Positions 16,315 through 27,069 of a stretch of 34,371 nt of DNA are shown piece after piece. A model generated the notes under the pieces. It was not told the DNA's origin, ran no database searches, and saw only the letters and a list, made by a program, of their open reading frames with translations. Numbering within the stretch: the stretch's first letter is position 1; each line of letters opens with the position of its first letter. The position numbers were made by a program, and so were the translations under genes. This stretch comes from Gilliamella intestini (GTDB taxonomy: Bacteria > Pseudomonadota > Gammaproteobacteria > Enterobacterales > Orbaceae): the NCBI RefSeq assembly GCF_900094935.1, contig NZ_FMBA01000025.1:1-34371 (forward strand), read 5' to 3'.

Positions 16315-18675
16315 ATGAAAAAAGATTACTTTGCCAATCTTTCTGACGCTGAGCTTTGGCGTCAGAAATCAGAAAACAATACAATATCACCTGATGATGT
16401 CGATTTTTTAAAATATCGTTTAAATCAAATTGGTGATACCACCACTTTTATTGATGAACGAAAACAACAACCAAGTTATCCTGAAGTTGAACGCGTTTCA
16501 ATTCAACCTCAAATCTGGAACCAGCGCTATATTGCCAAGTCAAAACATAACTTTAATATTTTAGCTATAATTCGACGCTTTATTATGTTTGCGCTGATTG
16601 TAGTACAAACATACTATGGAACCACTTATCTATCGTCTTTATTACCATACCAAAGTTGGCAAAAAATCAATTTTATGACTAATTGGGATATTAATCCTGA
16701 ATTAGCCATCTACAGCATAATACCTTATATCATACAAGGGGCGATTATTGTCTTGTTTGCTATTTTGTTTTGCTGGATCTCTATTGGATTTTGGACCAGT
16801 ATTATGGGACTAATTTTAGCCGTCATGGGTAAAGACCGTTACACTATCCCTATCCCCAAGGATCCTACATCACATATCGACGCAAAACGTCGAACCGCTC
16901 TTGTTATGCCAATTTGTAATGAAGATGTTGCTCGGGTATTTGCTGGGTTACAAGCAACTTATCAATCTTTAGCTGAAACAGGCCACGCAGCTTGTTGTGA
17001 TTTTTATATATTAAGTGATACTAACGATCCCGATCTATATGTGAACGAACTTAAAGCTTGGGCTGAATTTAATGCAGCAAAACAAAACAATGGTTGCAAC
17101 GTTTTTTATCGCCATCGCAAACGCCGAGTAAAACGTAAAAGTGGTAATATTGATGATTTTTGCCGTCGTTGGGGGCACCAATATGAATACATGATGATCC
17201 TTGATGCCGATAGTATCATGACAGGCGATTGTATTTTAAAAATGATCGCCATGATGGAAATGACACCTAAAGCAGGTATTTTACAATCACCACCAAAATC
17301 AGTCAGAATGACCACGCTTTATGGTCGTATTCAACAATTTGCCAACCAGATTTATAGTGATATATTTTGTGCTGGTACACACTTTTGGCAATTAAGCGAA
17401 GCGCAATATTGGGGACATAATGCAATGATTCGCTTAAAACCTTTTATTGAGCATTGCATATTATCGCCACTGCAAAAACGTAAGGGTCCAATTCATATCT
17501 TATCGCATGATTTAGTTGAGGCGACGCTTATGCGTCGTGCTGGTTATGGCGTCTGGATCGCTTATAATATGAATGGAAGTTATGAAGAGCTTCCTGGTAA
17601 TATGATTGAAGATTTAAAACGTGATAATCGCTGGTGTATGGGTAACTTAATTAATTTAAGATTAATTTTCAAAAGTGGCATCAAATTAACCCATCGCATA
17701 ATGTTTGTAACTAGCGGCATGGCTTATATTTCATCATTATTGTGGTTGGTATTTTTAATATTTTCGACATTATTATTATTGGTGTTTAATATTTCTGAGC
17801 CTCAATATTTCTTCCAACCTAACCAATTTTATCCGACTTGGCCAAGGTGGGATGAACAATTAGCCATTCAACTATTATCAACCACAATGGTTTTACTGTT
17901 TGCACCTAAATTCTTTAGCTACGGTATTATTATAGCCAGAACTGGGGCAAAAGATGTTGGCGGTATATTTAAATTAACTTTATCAATACTGATTGAAATG
18001 ATTTGGTCAATGATTTTAGCGCCAATACGCATGATCTTTCATAGTAAATTTGTACTTAAAGCATGGATGGGCAGTAAAATTCAATGGAAGTCACCATCCC
18101 GAAGTGATGATGCGTTAACATGGGGGGAGTCATTTTATTTTTGTTGGCCACTGTCATTATTAGGTATTATCTGGTTAGGAGTAATTATCTGGTTAAATCC
18201 ACAATTTACTTATTGGTATATAGCCATATTAATACCTTTAACCATTTCACCTTTAGTAATTAGAGTATCTGGGCTTTCAAGTATCGGCATGAAGGCAAAA
18301 AAAGCAGGACTATTTTTAACCCCTGAAGAAACGCATCCTACAAGAGCGGTTACTCTTACAGGCGAATATTTAATTAAAACTGAAACTGAATTTGTTGAGC
18401 ATGGCTTTGTTATGGCGTTGGTCGATCCTATATATAATGCGCTTGCTTGCGCTTTATCGACTTCAAGACATAGAGTTAATAATAAAAACCAACAAAAACG
18501 CAATGAGCTTATTGAACAATATCAACACATAGACTTAGAAAAAATGAGTAAAGAAAAGCAGTTAGCGATTTTAGAAGATCCTATCATTCTTTCAACATTA
18601 CATCGCCATATTTGGCAACAGCAAGAAAAATACGACAATCTATTCACTTTATGGCAAAATGAACGCCAACAATAA
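16315..18675 (+). CDS. opgH: glucan biosynthesis glucosyltransferase OpgH
   Basis: Inner-membrane processive GT2 glucosyltransferase that polymerises UDP-glucose into the beta-1,2-glucan backbone and extrudes it. 786 aa. Two N-terminal membrane segments (about 84-112 and 131-172) precede the cytosolic GT2 domain: VMPICNED (198-204), DAD at 297-299, HDLVEA near 398, and the RDNRW acceptor motif at 436-440. Several membrane helices follow (about 455-490, 510-560, 610-660). The N-terminal cytosolic part is about 60 residues shorter than in E. coli (847 aa), whose N-terminus also inhibits FtsZ. The gene ends just before a strong terminator, closing the opgGH operon. Confidence 0.95.
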   Translation: MKKDYFANLSDAELWRQKSENNTISPDDVDFLKYRLNQIGDTTTFIDERKQQPSYPEVERVSIQPQIWNQRYIAKSKHNFNILAIIRRFIMFALIVVQTYYGTTYLSSLLPYQSWQKINFMTNWDINPELAIYSIIPYIIQGAIIVLFAILFCWISIGFWTSIMGLILAVMGKDRYTIPIPKDPTSHIDAKRRTALVMPICNEDVARVFAGLQATYQSLAETGHAACCDFYILSDTNDPDLYVNELKAWAEFNAAKQNNGCNVFYRHRKRRVKRKSGNIDDFCRRWGHQYEYMMILDADSIMTGDCILKMIAMMEMTPKAGILQSPPKSVRMTTLYGRIQQFANQIYSDIFCAGTHFWQLSEAQYWGHNAMIRLKPFIEHCILSPLQKRKGPIHILSHDLVEATLMRRAGYGVWIAYNMNGSYEELPGNMIEDLKRDNRWCMGNLINLRLIFKSGIKLTHRIMFVTSGMAYISSLLWLVFLIFSTLLLLVFNISEPQYFFQPNQFYPTWPRWDEQLAIQLLSTTMVLLFAPKFFSYGIIIARTGAKDVGGIFKLTLSILIEMIWSMILAPIRMIFHSKFVLKAWMGSKIQWKSPSRSDDALTWGESFYFCWPLSLLGIIWLGVIIWLNPQFTYWYIAILIPLTISPLVIRVSGLSSIGMKAKKAGLFLTPEETHPTRAVTLTGEYLIKTETEFVEHGFVMALVDPIYNALACALSTSRHRVNNKNQQKRNELIEQYQHIDLEKMSKEKQLAILEDPIILSTLHRHIWQQQEKYDNLFTLWQNERQQ

Positions 18676-18707
18676 AAAATAGGGCTTTTGCCCTATTTTC
18701 TTTTTTT
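18676..18707 (+). terminator. rho-independent terminator after opgH
   Basis: Perfect 10-bp stem AAAATAGGGC / GCCCTATTTT with a TTTT loop, followed by C and seven T residues. It lies directly after the opgH stop. Confidence 0.93.
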
Positions 18708-18737
18708 AGTAATAATCAAATTCCATGGATATTTTTT

Positions 18738-19712
18738 ATGACTTGGCAACCTTCTGCATCTATTAATAATTTACTTAAGCGCGCAAAAATTACTTCTCAA
18801 GTACGGCAATTTTTTGCTGATCGCTGTATATTAGAAGTCGAAACGCCGACATTAAGCCAATATGCTGTAACAGACGTATATTTAAGCTCTTTCCACACCA
18901 CATATTTAAAACCTGGGGAACTTGGCCAACAACAAGGGCGAAACATGTCATTAATTACCAGCCCTGAATATCATATGAAACGCTTACTAGCTGCAGGTAG
19001 TGGTCCAATTTATCAAATGTGTAAATGTTTTCGTAATCATGAAGAAGTCAGCCGTTATCATAACCCTGAATTTACCATGTTAGAATGGTATCGCATCCAA
19101 TTTGATATGATGCAAATGATTAATGAAGTCGATGACCTATTACAAACTATTTTAGATTGTGAACCTGCTGAACGCATCTCTTATCAAAAAGCATTTCAAC
19201 GGCATCTTAATATTGATCCTTTAGAAGTCGATCACGCAACCTTAGCCGATGCAGCAAATCAACTTAATATAGGGCTTAACACAGATAATTATGATAAAGA
19301 TGGATTGTTACAATGCTTATTCACTTTCGGTATTGAACCTCATATTGGCCAAGACAAGCCCGTTGCTGTATTTAACTTTCCAGCATCACAAGCAGCATTA
19401 GCCGCTATTAGCCCAGAGGATCATCGTGTTGCTAGCCGTTTTGAGTTTTATTATAAAGGTGTTGAACTTGCCAATGGTTTTAAAGAACTCACTAACCCAC
19501 AAGAACAACGTATTCGTTTTGAACAAAATAATTTGGATCGAGCTAACCAAAATCTACCTACACAAAATATTGATATTGAGTTACTAGCCGCAATGGAAGC
19601 AGGACTACCAGACTGTGCTGGCGTTGCTGTAGGGTTAGATCGTTTAATTATGCTCGCCCTAGCGTGCAACAACTTAGATGATGTCATTTCATTTACTTTT
19701 GAAAGGGCTTAA
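18738..19712 (+). CDS. epmA: EF-P--(R)-beta-lysine ligase EpmA
   Basis: Class II lysyl-tRNA synthetase paralogue without the anticodon-binding domain, 324 aa (E. coli 325). It attaches (R)-beta-lysine to a conserved lysine of elongation factor P, which helps ribosomes through polyproline stretches. Visible: motif 1 region [18 protein letters not shown], motif 2 [21 protein letters not shown], and motif 3 [14 protein letters not shown]. The efp and epmB genes are not in the window. It begins after the opgH terminator and is followed at 2 bp by rmuC, so it opens the next operon. Confidence 0.95.
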   Translation: MTWQPSASINNLLKRAKITSQVRQFFADRCILEVETPTLSQYAVTDVYLSSFHTTYLKPGELGQQQGRNMSLITSPEYHMKRLLAAGSGPIYQMCKCFRNHEEVSRYHNPEFTMLEWYRIQFDMMQMINEVDDLLQTILDCEPAERISYQKAFQRHLNIDPLEVDHATLADAANQLNIGLNTDNYDKDGLLQCLFTFGIEPHIGQDKPVAVFNFPASQAALAAISPEDHRVASRFEFYYKGVELANGFKELTNPQEQRIRFEQNNLDRANQNLPTQNIDIELLAAMEAGLPDCAGVAVGLDRLIMLALACNNLDDVISFTFERA

Positions 19713-19714
19713 TC

Positions 19715-21067
19715 ATGTTTAACACTTTAGGACTAAGTGGGTGGTTTGCCATTATTATTGGCATTATTGCCTTAATTTTATTGGTGTTAATTATAAAGTC
19801 TCAACTAACGATTAATAATTTACACCAACTGTTTGATCTGCAATTGTTGCAAAAAAATGAAGAAAACCAAGATCTAACAACTCAAGTAAAACAGTTAAAG
19901 CATGAGTTAGAACTATATCGACAACAGAATTTGGCGCAAAATGTCAAAATCAGCGAGCTCAAAACGCGTTTAGAAGAAACGTTAAGTGCAACACATGAGC
20001 GACAAACCATACTAGAACAAAGTGAACAACGACTTACCACTCAATTTGAAAACCTAGCTAATCGCATTTTTGAACACAGTGGCAAAAAGATTGAACAACA
20101 AAATAAACAGAGCCTTGATTTTTTACTTTCACCACTTAAAGAACAGTTAGAAGGCTTCAAAAAACAAGTTCAAGATAGTTTTGGGCAAGAGGCTAAAGAG
20201 CGCCACACATTGACCCATGAAATTCGTAATTTGCAACAGCTTAATGCACAAATGAGCAAAGAGGCAACTAATCTAACCAATGCATTAAAAGGCAATAACA
20301 AAACCCAAGGAAACTGGGGAGAATTTATCTTAAGCCAGATTTTAGATAATTCTGGATTACGGTCAGGTTATGAATATGAAACACAAGTCAATTTAACTAA
20401 CGAAAGTAATCAACGGTTGCAACCTGATGTCATTGTTCACTTACCGCAAGGTGGTGATGTGGTTATTGACTCAAAAGTGACCTTGGTTGCCTACGAACGC
20501 CATTTTAATAGTGATGACGAAAACGTTAAAGCAAAAGCAATGGCCGAACATTTAACGGCTGTGCGTAACCATTTAAAACAACTTAGTCAAAAAGATTATC
20601 ATAAACTTATTGGCATTAATTCATTAGATTATATTTTGATGTTTATTCCTGTCGAGCCAGCATTTTTAAGTGCAATAGATAATGACCCAACATTAATTAA
20701 CGATGCGCTGAAAAGTAATATTATGATAGTAAGCCCCACTACTTTATTAGTTGCATTACGAACTATCCATAATTTATGGCGATTTGAATATCAAAATCGT
20801 AATGCTGAACTTATTGCCGATAGAGCAAGCAAATTATATGACAAAATGCGTGGCTTTGTTGAAGATATGGAAAATCTGGGCAGTTGTTTAGACAAAGCTC
20901 AACAAACCTATCAAAATTCCATGAACAAATTATGTAAAGGTCGTGGCAATGTAATTGGACAAATTGAACGATTTCGTGAAATGGGTATCGAAGTTAAAAA
21001 ACCGATTAATCCAGATATTACCTTATTATCAATCGATGAATTGAATAACGAAAATGAGAGTAAATAA
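19715..21067 (+). CDS. rmuC: DNA recombination protein RmuC
   Basis: RmuC family protein of 450 aa, linked genetically to suppression of inverted-repeat rearrangements; predicted nuclease of the PD-(D/E)XK type. It has an N-terminal membrane helix (about 7-29), a long coiled coil (about 35-190), then the conserved core NWGEFILSQILDNSGLRSG, LQPDVIVHLP, VVIDSKVTLVAYERH and LDYILMFIPVEPAF. Downstream LVALRTIHNLWRFEYQN and GKGRGN-like KLCKGRGNVIGQIERF complete the family pattern. It follows epmA by 2 bp and is separated from xseB by 66 bp. Confidence 0.93.
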   Translation: MFNTLGLSGWFAIIIGIIALILLVLIIKSQLTINNLHQLFDLQLLQKNEENQDLTTQVKQLKHELELYRQQNLAQNVKISELKTRLEETLSATHERQTILEQSEQRLTTQFENLANRIFEHSGKKIEQQNKQSLDFLLSPLKEQLEGFKKQVQDSFGQEAKERHTLTHEIRNLQQLNAQMSKEATNLTNALKGNNKTQGNWGEFILSQILDNSGLRSGYEYETQVNLTNESNQRLQPDVIVHLPQGGDVVIDSKVTLVAYERHFNSDDENVKAKAMAEHLTAVRNHLKQLSQKDYHKLIGINSLDYILMFIPVEPAFLSAIDNDPTLINDALKSNIMIVSPTTLLVALRTIHNLWRFEYQNRNAELIADRASKLYDKMRGFVEDMENLGSCLDKAQQTYQNSMNKLCKGRGNVIGQIERFREMGIEVKKPINPDITLLSIDELNNENESK

Positions 21068-21133
21068 ACAAAACCTAGATTCACGATTATGGGAAATAAG
21101 TGTATACTCATCGCACGCAAAGAGGAATTGAAT

Positions 21134-21379
21134 ATGGCAAAAAAACAAGACAAAGAACCTAGTTTCGAAGAGACACTTAAACAACTTGAAACTATCGTAG
21201 CTCAACTAGAAAACGGCGATCTACCATTAGACGAAGCATTAAATGAGTTTGAAAAAGGGATCAAATTAGCAAAAGCAGGACAAAAACAGTTACAACAAGC
21301 TGAGCAACGCATTCAGATCTTATTATCTGAAAATAGTGACGCCGAACTGTCAGAATTCTTAATTGATGATAATGAATAG
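21134..21379 (+). CDS. xseB: exodeoxyribonuclease VII small subunit
   Basis: Small subunit of exonuclease VII, which with XseA degrades single-stranded DNA from both ends to oligonucleotides. 81 aa (E. coli 80). Typical pattern: [38 protein letters not shown] and [13 protein letters not shown], an all-helical coil. The open frame extends to 21089, but the ATG at 21134 ([13 protein letters not shown]) has an AGAGGAA ribosome-binding site and the expected N-terminus. It overlaps ispA by a few bases, the usual xseB-ispA-dxs arrangement. xseA is not in the window. Confidence 0.95.
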   Translation: MAKKQDKEPSFEETLKQLETIVAQLENGDLPLDEALNEFEKGIKLAKAGQKQLQQAEQRIQILLSENSDAELSEFLIDDNE

Positions 21380-22241
21380 TTTAAAACCATTACAACAACG
21401 AATTGATTCGTTTTTGACTGCCTGCATTTCACAAATTGAGGCATCCAAACTTCAACAAGCAATGGAGTACAGCTTGCTAGCTGGTGGTAAACGAATTCGA
21501 CCTATTTTAGTCTATTTAACGGGACAAATGTTTAATTGCCCCCTTTCTAAGTTAGATGAAGCCGCTGCTGCGATTGAAGCAATTCATACTTATTCATTAA
21601 TTCATGATGACTTACCTGCAATGGATAATGATGACTTACGCCGAGGAAAACCAACCTGCCATATCCAATTTGGTGAAGCTCAAGCAATACTTGCTGGTGA
21701 CGCCTTACAAAGTTTAGCCTTTTCAATACTAGCAAAAAGTAAATTAATCGATGATGAAACTAAAATTAATATGATAACTGAACTTGCCCATGCCAGTGGT
21801 GTTAATGGCATGTGCCTTGGCCAATCGCTTGATTTACAGGCCACACATCAATCAATTAGTCTTGAACATTTGCAAAAAATACATTGTTATAAAACAGGGG
21901 CATTGATCAAAACGGCAATCCGTTTGGGTGCTTTTGCATGCGGTGAAATAGCTAAACCTTATCAGCTAATGCTCGATCGCTATGCTGAGGCAATTGGGCT
22001 AGCATTTCAAATTCAAGACGATATTTTAGATATCATTGGCGAGCAATCTATTATGGGTAAACCACAAGGTTCAGACCTTACTCATGAAAAAAGTACATAC
22101 CCTGCATTAATTGGGCTAGATAGTGCAGTAAAACTAACCCAGCAACTCTATCAGCAAGCTATCGATAGTCTAAAACAAATACCTTATAATAATCAGCCAT
22201 TACAGGAACTTGCTGGTTATATTATTAATCGCAATAGTTAA
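21372..22241 (+). CDS. ispA: farnesyl diphosphate synthase (geranyltranstransferase)
   Basis: Trans-prenyltransferase that condenses IPP with DMAPP and GPP to farnesyl diphosphate, precursor of undecaprenyl phosphate and quinone side chains. 289 aa (E. coli 299). Visible: GGKRIRP substrate site, first Asp-rich motif DDLPAMDND with [16 protein letters not shown], and second Asp-rich motif [12 protein letters not shown] with KSTYP. The two residues before the first Asp motif (LIH) fit the C15 product class. ATG codons at 21366 and 21372 are both possible; both overlap the xseB end, so translation is coupled. dxs follows 27 bp later. Confidence 0.94.
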   Translation: MNSLKPLQQRIDSFLTACISQIEASKLQQAMEYSLLAGGKRIRPILVYLTGQMFNCPLSKLDEAAAAIEAIHTYSLIHDDLPAMDNDDLRRGKPTCHIQFGEAQAILAGDALQSLAFSILAKSKLIDDETKINMITELAHASGVNGMCLGQSLDLQATHQSISLEHLQKIHCYKTGALIKTAIRLGAFACGEIAKPYQLMLDRYAEAIGLAFQIQDDILDIIGEQSIMGKPQGSDLTHEKSTYPALIGLDSAVKLTQQLYQQAIDSLKQIPYNNQPLQELAGYIINRNS

Positions 22242-22268
22242 CAACTAGCTAAAATACAACATTACATA

Positions 22269-24125
22269 ATGAATTTAGATAATTACCCTTTGTTAAAACA
22301 GATAAACTCACCTGAGGATCTAAGACGTTTTCCTCAGTCACAGTTATCGTCTATTTGTCACGAACTTAGACAATATTTACTCGCATGCGTAAGTCAATCA
22401 AGTGGACATTTAGCATCGGGATTAGGTGTGGTTGAATTAACAACTGCCTTGCATTATGTTTATCACACACCTTTTGATAAAATTATTTGGGATGTTGGTC
22501 ATCAAGCTTACCCTCACAAAATTTTGACTGGTCGACGAGACCAAATGCTCACTATTCGTCAAAAAGGGGGACTTCATCCATTTCCTCATCGTAATGAGAG
22601 TGAATATGATGTGCTAACCACAGGTCATTCTTCAACTTCAATTAGTGCAGCACTTGGTATTGCAATTAGCGAACAAAAAAAACAATCAGGTAAAAAAGTA
22701 GCTGCCATTATTGGTGATGGAGCATTAACTGCTGGTATGGCATTTGAAGCAATGAATCACGCTGGTCATGTTAAGCCAGATATGCTAGTGATTGTCAACG
22801 ATAATGATATGTCAATTTCAGCAAATACTGGTGCACTTAAACAACATCTAGCTCAAATATTAGCAAGTAAAGCTTATACCTCTTTTCGTGAAAGTGGCAA
22901 GCGTGTGCTGGCAAATATTCCTCCATTAAAAGAACTCATAAAAAAAACAGAAGAGCACCTAAAAGGCTTAGTCACCCCAGCTATTTTATTTGAAGAACTT
23001 GGTTTTAATTATATTGGTCCTGTTGATGGGCACGATATTGATGCTTTAGTTGCAACCCTGCAAAGGGTTCGACAATTAAAAGGCCCACAGTTGCTGCATG
23101 TTATTACCCAAAAAGGCAAAGGCTATGCACCAGCTGAAAAAGACCCAACGTTATGGCATGGTGTTCCAAAATTTAATCCCAATGATGGCATATTACCTAC
23201 TACCCAAAAAGTTGCCCCAACATATTCGCGAGTATTCGGGGATTGGTTATGCGAAATAGCGCAAAATGATAAACGTTTAATGGCAATAACCCCAGCAATG
23301 GGAGAAGGTTCAGGTATGACAAAATTTGCAAATACTTATCCTGACCAATTTTTTGATGTTGCAATAGCCGAACAACATGCGGTAACCCTTGCTGCTGGGT
23401 TTGCAATTAGTGAATTAAAACCTGTTGTAGCTATTTACTCAACTTTTTTGCAACGCGCTTATGATCAAGTAATTCATGATATTGCTATTCAAAACTTACC
23501 TGTCTTGTTTGCCATCGATCGTGCAGGTATTGTTGGCGCCGACGGCGAAACCCACCAAGGAGCATTTGACTTAAGTTATTTACGCTGCGTACCCAATATG
23601 GTTATCATGACCCCAAGCGATGAAAACGAATGCCGTCAAATGCTCTACACAGGCTATTTACATAATGGACCTGCTGCAGTGCGTTATCCTCGTGGTGAAG
23701 GCAGTGGCACACAGCTTATGCCATTAACTGCCATTCCATTAGGGCAATCTAAATTATGTCGGCAAGGAAAAAATATTGCTTTACTAAATTTTGGCGCTTT
23801 ACTTTCAGAAACTTTACAAGCTGCTGAGCAAATTGATGCTACAGTCATCGATATGCGCTTTGTTAAGCCACTTGATGAAAAAGTCCTTTTGCACATAAGC
23901 CAAACTCATAATATACTTGTCACCATTGAAGAAAACAGTATTAAAGGTGGTGCTGGTAGCGGCGTCGGTGAATATCTGTTATCGAAAAAAATAAAATGTG
24001 ATGTTTTAAATATTGGACTCCCTGATAGGTTTATTCCTCAAGGATCTCAAAGTGAGATAAGACAAGAAATAGGGCTAGATCAAAAACACATTATCGATAA
24101 AATTAATAATTTTATGAATCAATAG
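22269..24125 (+). CDS. dxs: 1-deoxy-D-xylulose-5-phosphate synthase
   Basis: First enzyme of the methylerythritol phosphate pathway: pyruvate plus glyceraldehyde 3-phosphate to DXP, using thiamine diphosphate and Mg2+. 618 aa (E. coli 620). The ThDP motif GDGALTAG ... VNDNDMSIS, the substrate histidine in [37 protein letters not shown], the transketolase pyrimidine part [28 protein letters not shown] and AAVRYPRG are all present, with the C-terminal domain [14 protein letters not shown]. It is the third gene of the xseB-ispA-dxs operon; zapA starts 7 bp after its stop, suggesting read-through. Confidence 0.97.
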   Translation: MNLDNYPLLKQINSPEDLRRFPQSQLSSICHELRQYLLACVSQSSGHLASGLGVVELTTALHYVYHTPFDKIIWDVGHQAYPHKILTGRRDQMLTIRQKGGLHPFPHRNESEYDVLTTGHSSTSISAALGIAISEQKKQSGKKVAAIIGDGALTAGMAFEAMNHAGHVKPDMLVIVNDNDMSISANTGALKQHLAQILASKAYTSFRESGKRVLANIPPLKELIKKTEEHLKGLVTPAILFEELGFNYIGPVDGHDIDALVATLQRVRQLKGPQLLHVITQKGKGYAPAEKDPTLWHGVPKFNPNDGILPTTQKVAPTYSRVFGDWLCEIAQNDKRLMAITPAMGEGSGMTKFANTYPDQFFDVAIAEQHAVTLAAGFAISELKPVVAIYSTFLQRAYDQVIHDIAIQNLPVLFAIDRAGIVGADGETHQGAFDLSYLRCVPNMVIMTPSDENECRQMLYTGYLHNGPAAVRYPRGEGSGTQLMPLTAIPLGQSKLCRQGKNIALLNFGALLSETLQAAEQIDATVIDMRFVKPLDEKVLLHISQTHNILVTIEENSIKGGAGSGVGEYLLSKKIKCDVLNIGLPDRFIPQGSQSEIRQEIGLDQKHIIDKINNFMNQ

Positions 24126-24132
24126 GTTAAAT

Positions 24133-24417
24133 ATGGAAACTCAAGCTGTCACTATTCAAATTTTTGGACGAACACTAAAGTTCAATTGTCCTGTTGATGA
24201 AGTCGAAGCACTTAATAGTGCTGCAAAAGATTTAGATGAGCGCTTAACAAATTTACGGGAAAAATCCCCTCAGGTTAATAGTGATCAACTTATTATTACT
24301 GCGGCACTGAATATTTCTTACGAATTGGCAAAAGAAAAACAAAAAAGCAATGAATTTAGCGATCGACTAAAAATGCTACAGCAATTACTCGATTCTGCAC
24401 TAAATACCAACAACTAA
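24133..24417 (+). CDS. zapA: cell division protein ZapA
   Basis: ZapA bundles FtsZ protofilaments at the Z ring. 94 aa (E. coli 109). N-terminal globular part VTIQIFGRTLKFNCPVDE, EALNSAAKDLDERL, then SDQLIITAALNISYEL and a C-terminal coiled coil (about 60-90) for tetramerisation. It is 7 bp downstream of dxs and just upstream of the 6S RNA and ygfA, the same zapA-ssrS-ygfA order as in enterobacteria. Confidence 0.92.
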   Translation: METQAVTIQIFGRTLKFNCPVDEVEALNSAAKDLDERLTNLREKSPQVNSDQLIITAALNISYELAKEKQKSNEFSDRLKMLQQLLDSALNTNN

Positions 24418-24473
24418 TATTTAAATTGTAAATTTAATACAAATGGTATTGTATGATCTGATAAATTTTGTAT

Positions 24474-24479
24474 TATAAT
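24474..24479 (+). promoter_or_regulatory. -10 box of the 6S RNA promoter
   Basis: Consensus TATAAT lies a few bases before the expected 6S RNA 5' end. A TTGTAT at 24449-24454 could serve as a -35 element, though the spacing (19 bp) is long. Confidence 0.6.
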
Positions 24480-24481
24480 AA

Positions 24482-24662
24482 TCACCTCTGAGATGCTCGC
24501 GATATGGGTTAGTCCCCTGAGCCGATAATCTTATCTTAAGAACGGAGTGACTTTTAATTGGTGAGTATGCCTTACTTGTAAGGAAACCTAAAAATTAAAA
24601 CACGATGTTCACCTTGAACCTCGGGTTCAAGGGTTACGACCCTAACGACATCTTGGAGTTTC
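24482..24662 (+). ncRNA. ssrS: 6S RNA
   Basis: Small RNA of about 181 nt that binds sigma-70 RNA polymerase and represses transcription in stationary phase. Conserved blocks with E. coli 6S RNA: CTCTGAGATG near the 5' end, AGTCCCCTGAGCCGATA, TTGGTGAG, TTCACCTTGAACC, GGGTTCAAGGGTTAC, and a 3' end (CATCTTGGAG) that pairs with the 5' end to close the long stem. The central bubble mimics an open promoter. It sits between zapA and ygfA as in enterobacteria and may be cotranscribed with ygfA. The exact ends are estimated from alignment by eye. Confidence 0.93.
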
Positions 24663-24693
24663 TTTCGACCTTTTTCTTAAAAAGTAAAACGGT

Positions 24694-25239
24694 ATGAACA
24701 TCAGGCAAATAATTCGTCAAAAAAGGCGACAATTATCCCCAGTAGAACGCAATATTGCCCAGCAAGCGATATACCAACAAATTTTTCATCATCAGGCCAT
24801 TAATACTGCAAAAAATATTGCCATATTTTTATCATTTGATGGTGAAGTCGAAACAACCCCCATCATTGAATATTTATGGCAACAAAATAAATCTGTCTAT
24901 TTGCCCATTATTCACCCTTTTTCTTCGACACATTTACTCTTTTTAAAATACACTAGTGAAACCCAACTGATTAAAAATAAATTTGGCATATTTGAACCAA
25001 AGTTAAATGTATTAAATGTATTTCCTTATCATCAACTCGACATTGTTTTTACGCCACTAGTTGCTTTCGATCAACGTGGTTATCGAATGGGAATGGGAGG
25101 AGGATTTTACGACCGATTACTAGCAAATTATCAAACTCAACAAATTTTACCTATTGGGCTTGCTTTTGCTTGTCAAAAGGTACAACATATTGACAACAAA
25201 CCTTGGGATATCAAACTACCCCAAATTATTTACGCTTAA
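24694..25239 (+). CDS. ygfA: 5-formyltetrahydrofolate cyclo-ligase
   Basis: ATP-dependent enzyme converting 5-formyl-THF to 5,10-methenyl-THF. 181 aa (E. coli YgfA 182). N-terminal RQIIRQKRRQLSPVER, the LSFDGEVETTPII segment, VFTPLVAFDQRGYRMGMG and the phosphate-binding GGGFYDRLL are typical; C-terminal LPIGLAFACQKV. It lies 30 bp after 6S RNA. In E. coli the ssrS-ygfA transcript is processed to 6S RNA, and the enzyme is linked to persister formation; the conserved order suggests the same coupling. Confidence 0.94.
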   Translation: MNIRQIIRQKRRQLSPVERNIAQQAIYQQIFHHQAINTAKNIAIFLSFDGEVETTPIIEYLWQQNKSVYLPIIHPFSSTHLLFLKYTSETQLIKNKFGIFEPKLNVLNVFPYHQLDIVFTPLVAFDQRGYRMGMGGGFYDRLLANYQTQQILPIGLAFACQKVQHIDNKPWDIKLPQIIYA

Positions 25240-25250
25240 GTTTATTACTA

Positions 25251-25314
25251 TGTACTACGGTTACCGTGTACTACTGTTACTATGTACTACGGTTACTATG
25301 CACTACCGTTCTAA
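25251..25314 (+). repeat. four imperfect 16-bp tandem repeats upstream of katA
   Basis: Units 25251-25266, 25267-25282, 25283-25298 and 25299-25314 share the pattern TGTACTACGGTTACTA with a few changes; the last unit is the most diverged. A half-unit precedes them. The array is 80 bp before the catalase start. It could be a set of regulator sites or a simple minisatellite. Confidence 0.8.
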
Positions 25315-25394
25315 TTTCTAATACATAACATTCAAAAGTAATTGAGTCTTTCATCTTTAAAAGCTTTTTTAATATAAAATAAAGGAGTGTAGCA

Positions 25395-26855
25395 ATGTCA
25401 GACAAAAAAGTACTAACCACTAATAACGGCGCACCAATAGCCGATAACCAAAATTCCCGAACTGCAGGTCCCCAAGGTCCAATATTGATAGATGATTTTC
25501 AACTTATCGAAAAACTCGCCCATTTTAACCGTGAAAATATTCCTGAAAGACGAGTCCACGCCAAAGGCTCCGGCGCACACGGCACCTTTACAGTCACCAA
25601 CGATATCTCCAAATATTCTTACGCTAGCCTATTTGCCAATGTTGGTAAACAAACTCCAATTTTTGCTCGTTTTTCGTTAGTAGGAGGCGAGCGAGGCTCA
25701 TCAGATACGGCACGTGATCCCCGTGGATTTTCAGTAAAATTTTACACAGACCAAGGTAACTGGGATATCGTCGGCAATAATACCCCTGTATTTTTTATTC
25801 GTGATCCACTCAAATTTCCTGATTTTATTCACACTCAAAAGCGTGACCCTAAAACTAATTTAAAAGATCCACAAATGATGTGGGATTTTTGGTCTTTATC
25901 GCCAGAATCACTTCATCAAGTTACAATTTTATTTTCGGATCGTGGTATCCCTGATGGTTATCGTCATATGCATGGTTATGGTAGCCATACTTATAGCTTA
26001 ATCAATAAAGATGGCGTTCGTACTTGGGTTAAATGGCATTTTCGAACTGAACAAGGAATCAAAAATATTCATCCTAAAAAAGCAACAGAAATAGCAGGAA
26101 CCAACCCAGATTCGGCACAAGAAGATCTGTTTAAAGCCATTGAGCAAGGAGACTATCCAAAATGGCGAGTTTATATACAAGTTATGACTGAAGAGCAAGC
26201 CGACAACCACCCAGAAAACCCATTTGATGTCACTAAAGTATGGTCACAAAAACAATTTCCATTAATTGAAGTTGGCGTAATGGAACTGAACCGTAATCCA
26301 GAAAACTATTTTGCTGAAGTTGAACAATCTGCCTTTGAACCAAGTAATATCGTTCCTGGAACAGGGTTATCACCAGATAAAATGCTACAAGGACGAATTT
26401 TTGCTTATGCTGATGCACATCGTTATCGTATAGGAACCAATTATCAACAATTACCAATCAATGCTCCAAAGTGCCCTGTACATAATTATCAACGTGATGG
26501 CGCAATGCGTTTTTATACTCCTGATAATGCGCCTAACTATGAACCTAATAGCATCGATAGCGCACCAAAACAGCAACCACAATATGCTGAGCCACCAATG
26601 CATGTACCGGCTGGGACAATGGATAGGCATGATCATCGTGTGGATGGTGATTATTACTCACAACCACGTGCACTATTTAATTTAATGCAATCAGAGCAAA
26701 AACAACTGCTTATTAATAATATCATTGGATCTATGAAAAATGTGAACCATGATATTCAAATCAGACAGCTCAAACACTTCTATAAAGTGCACCCTGACTA
26801 TGGAACTGGAATTGCCAAAGGATTAGGCATTGATATTGACCTAATAAAAAATTAG
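25395..26855 (+). CDS. katA: catalase, monofunctional haem type
   Basis: Small-subunit, clade-3-type haem catalase, 486 aa, degrading hydrogen peroxide to water and oxygen in the cytosol. Active-site His55 lies in [12 protein letters not shown], the distal Asn in [10 protein letters not shown] (128/129), and the proximal haem ligand Tyr338 in [12 protein letters not shown]. Other hallmarks: [21 protein letters not shown] and [12 protein letters not shown] good AAGGAG ribosome-binding site lies 8 nt before the ATG. No OxyR gene is adjacent. A hairpin follows the stop. In a gut symbiont it would protect against host or dietary peroxide. Confidence 0.96.
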   Translation: MSDKKVLTTNNGAPIADNQNSRTAGPQGPILIDDFQLIEKLAHFNRENIPERRVHAKGSGAHGTFTVTNDISKYSYASLFANVGKQTPIFARFSLVGGERGSSDTARDPRGFSVKFYTDQGNWDIVGNNTPVFFIRDPLKFPDFIHTQKRDPKTNLKDPQMMWDFWSLSPESLHQVTILFSDRGIPDGYRHMHGYGSHTYSLINKDGVRTWVKWHFRTEQGIKNIHPKKATEIAGTNPDSAQEDLFKAIEQGDYPKWRVYIQVMTEEQADNHPENPFDVTKVWSQKQFPLIEVGVMELNRNPENYFAEVEQSAFEPSNIVPGTGLSPDKMLQGRIFAYADAHRYRIGTNYQQLPINAPKCPVHNYQRDGAMRFYTPDNAPNYEPNSIDSAPKQQPQYAEPPMHVPAGTMDRHDHRVDGDYYSQPRALFNLMQSEQKQLLINNIIGSMKNVNHDIQIRQLKHFYKVHPDYGTGIAKGLGIDIDLIKN

Positions 26856-26868
26856 CACTCAAAATAGC

Positions 26869-26896
26869 AATGCCGACTAACTTAGTCGGCATTTTA
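26869..26896 (+). terminator. terminator after katA
   Basis: Perfect 11-bp stem AATGCCGACTA / TAGTCGGCATT with a 3-nt loop, 14 bp after the katA stop, followed by a short T-containing tail. Probably a rho-independent terminator, though the U tract is brief. Confidence 0.75.
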
Positions 26897-27069
26897 GAAT
26901 GTTGGCTACAACTACCGATAAAAAATACACATCGATAATCGCACAAAATTTATAGGAAAGCTTTCACCCACTAGGCTACACGGTATTACCATAGCTTATA
27001 AATTAAATTAGTCAACAGCTATCAAAATGGTCATATTAAGTGTAAGTAAACACCAAGTTATTTACACTT

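Noticed and set aside
25251-25314. CRISPR array
   Set aside because: The 16-bp units are directly adjacent with no spacers, and there are no cas genes.
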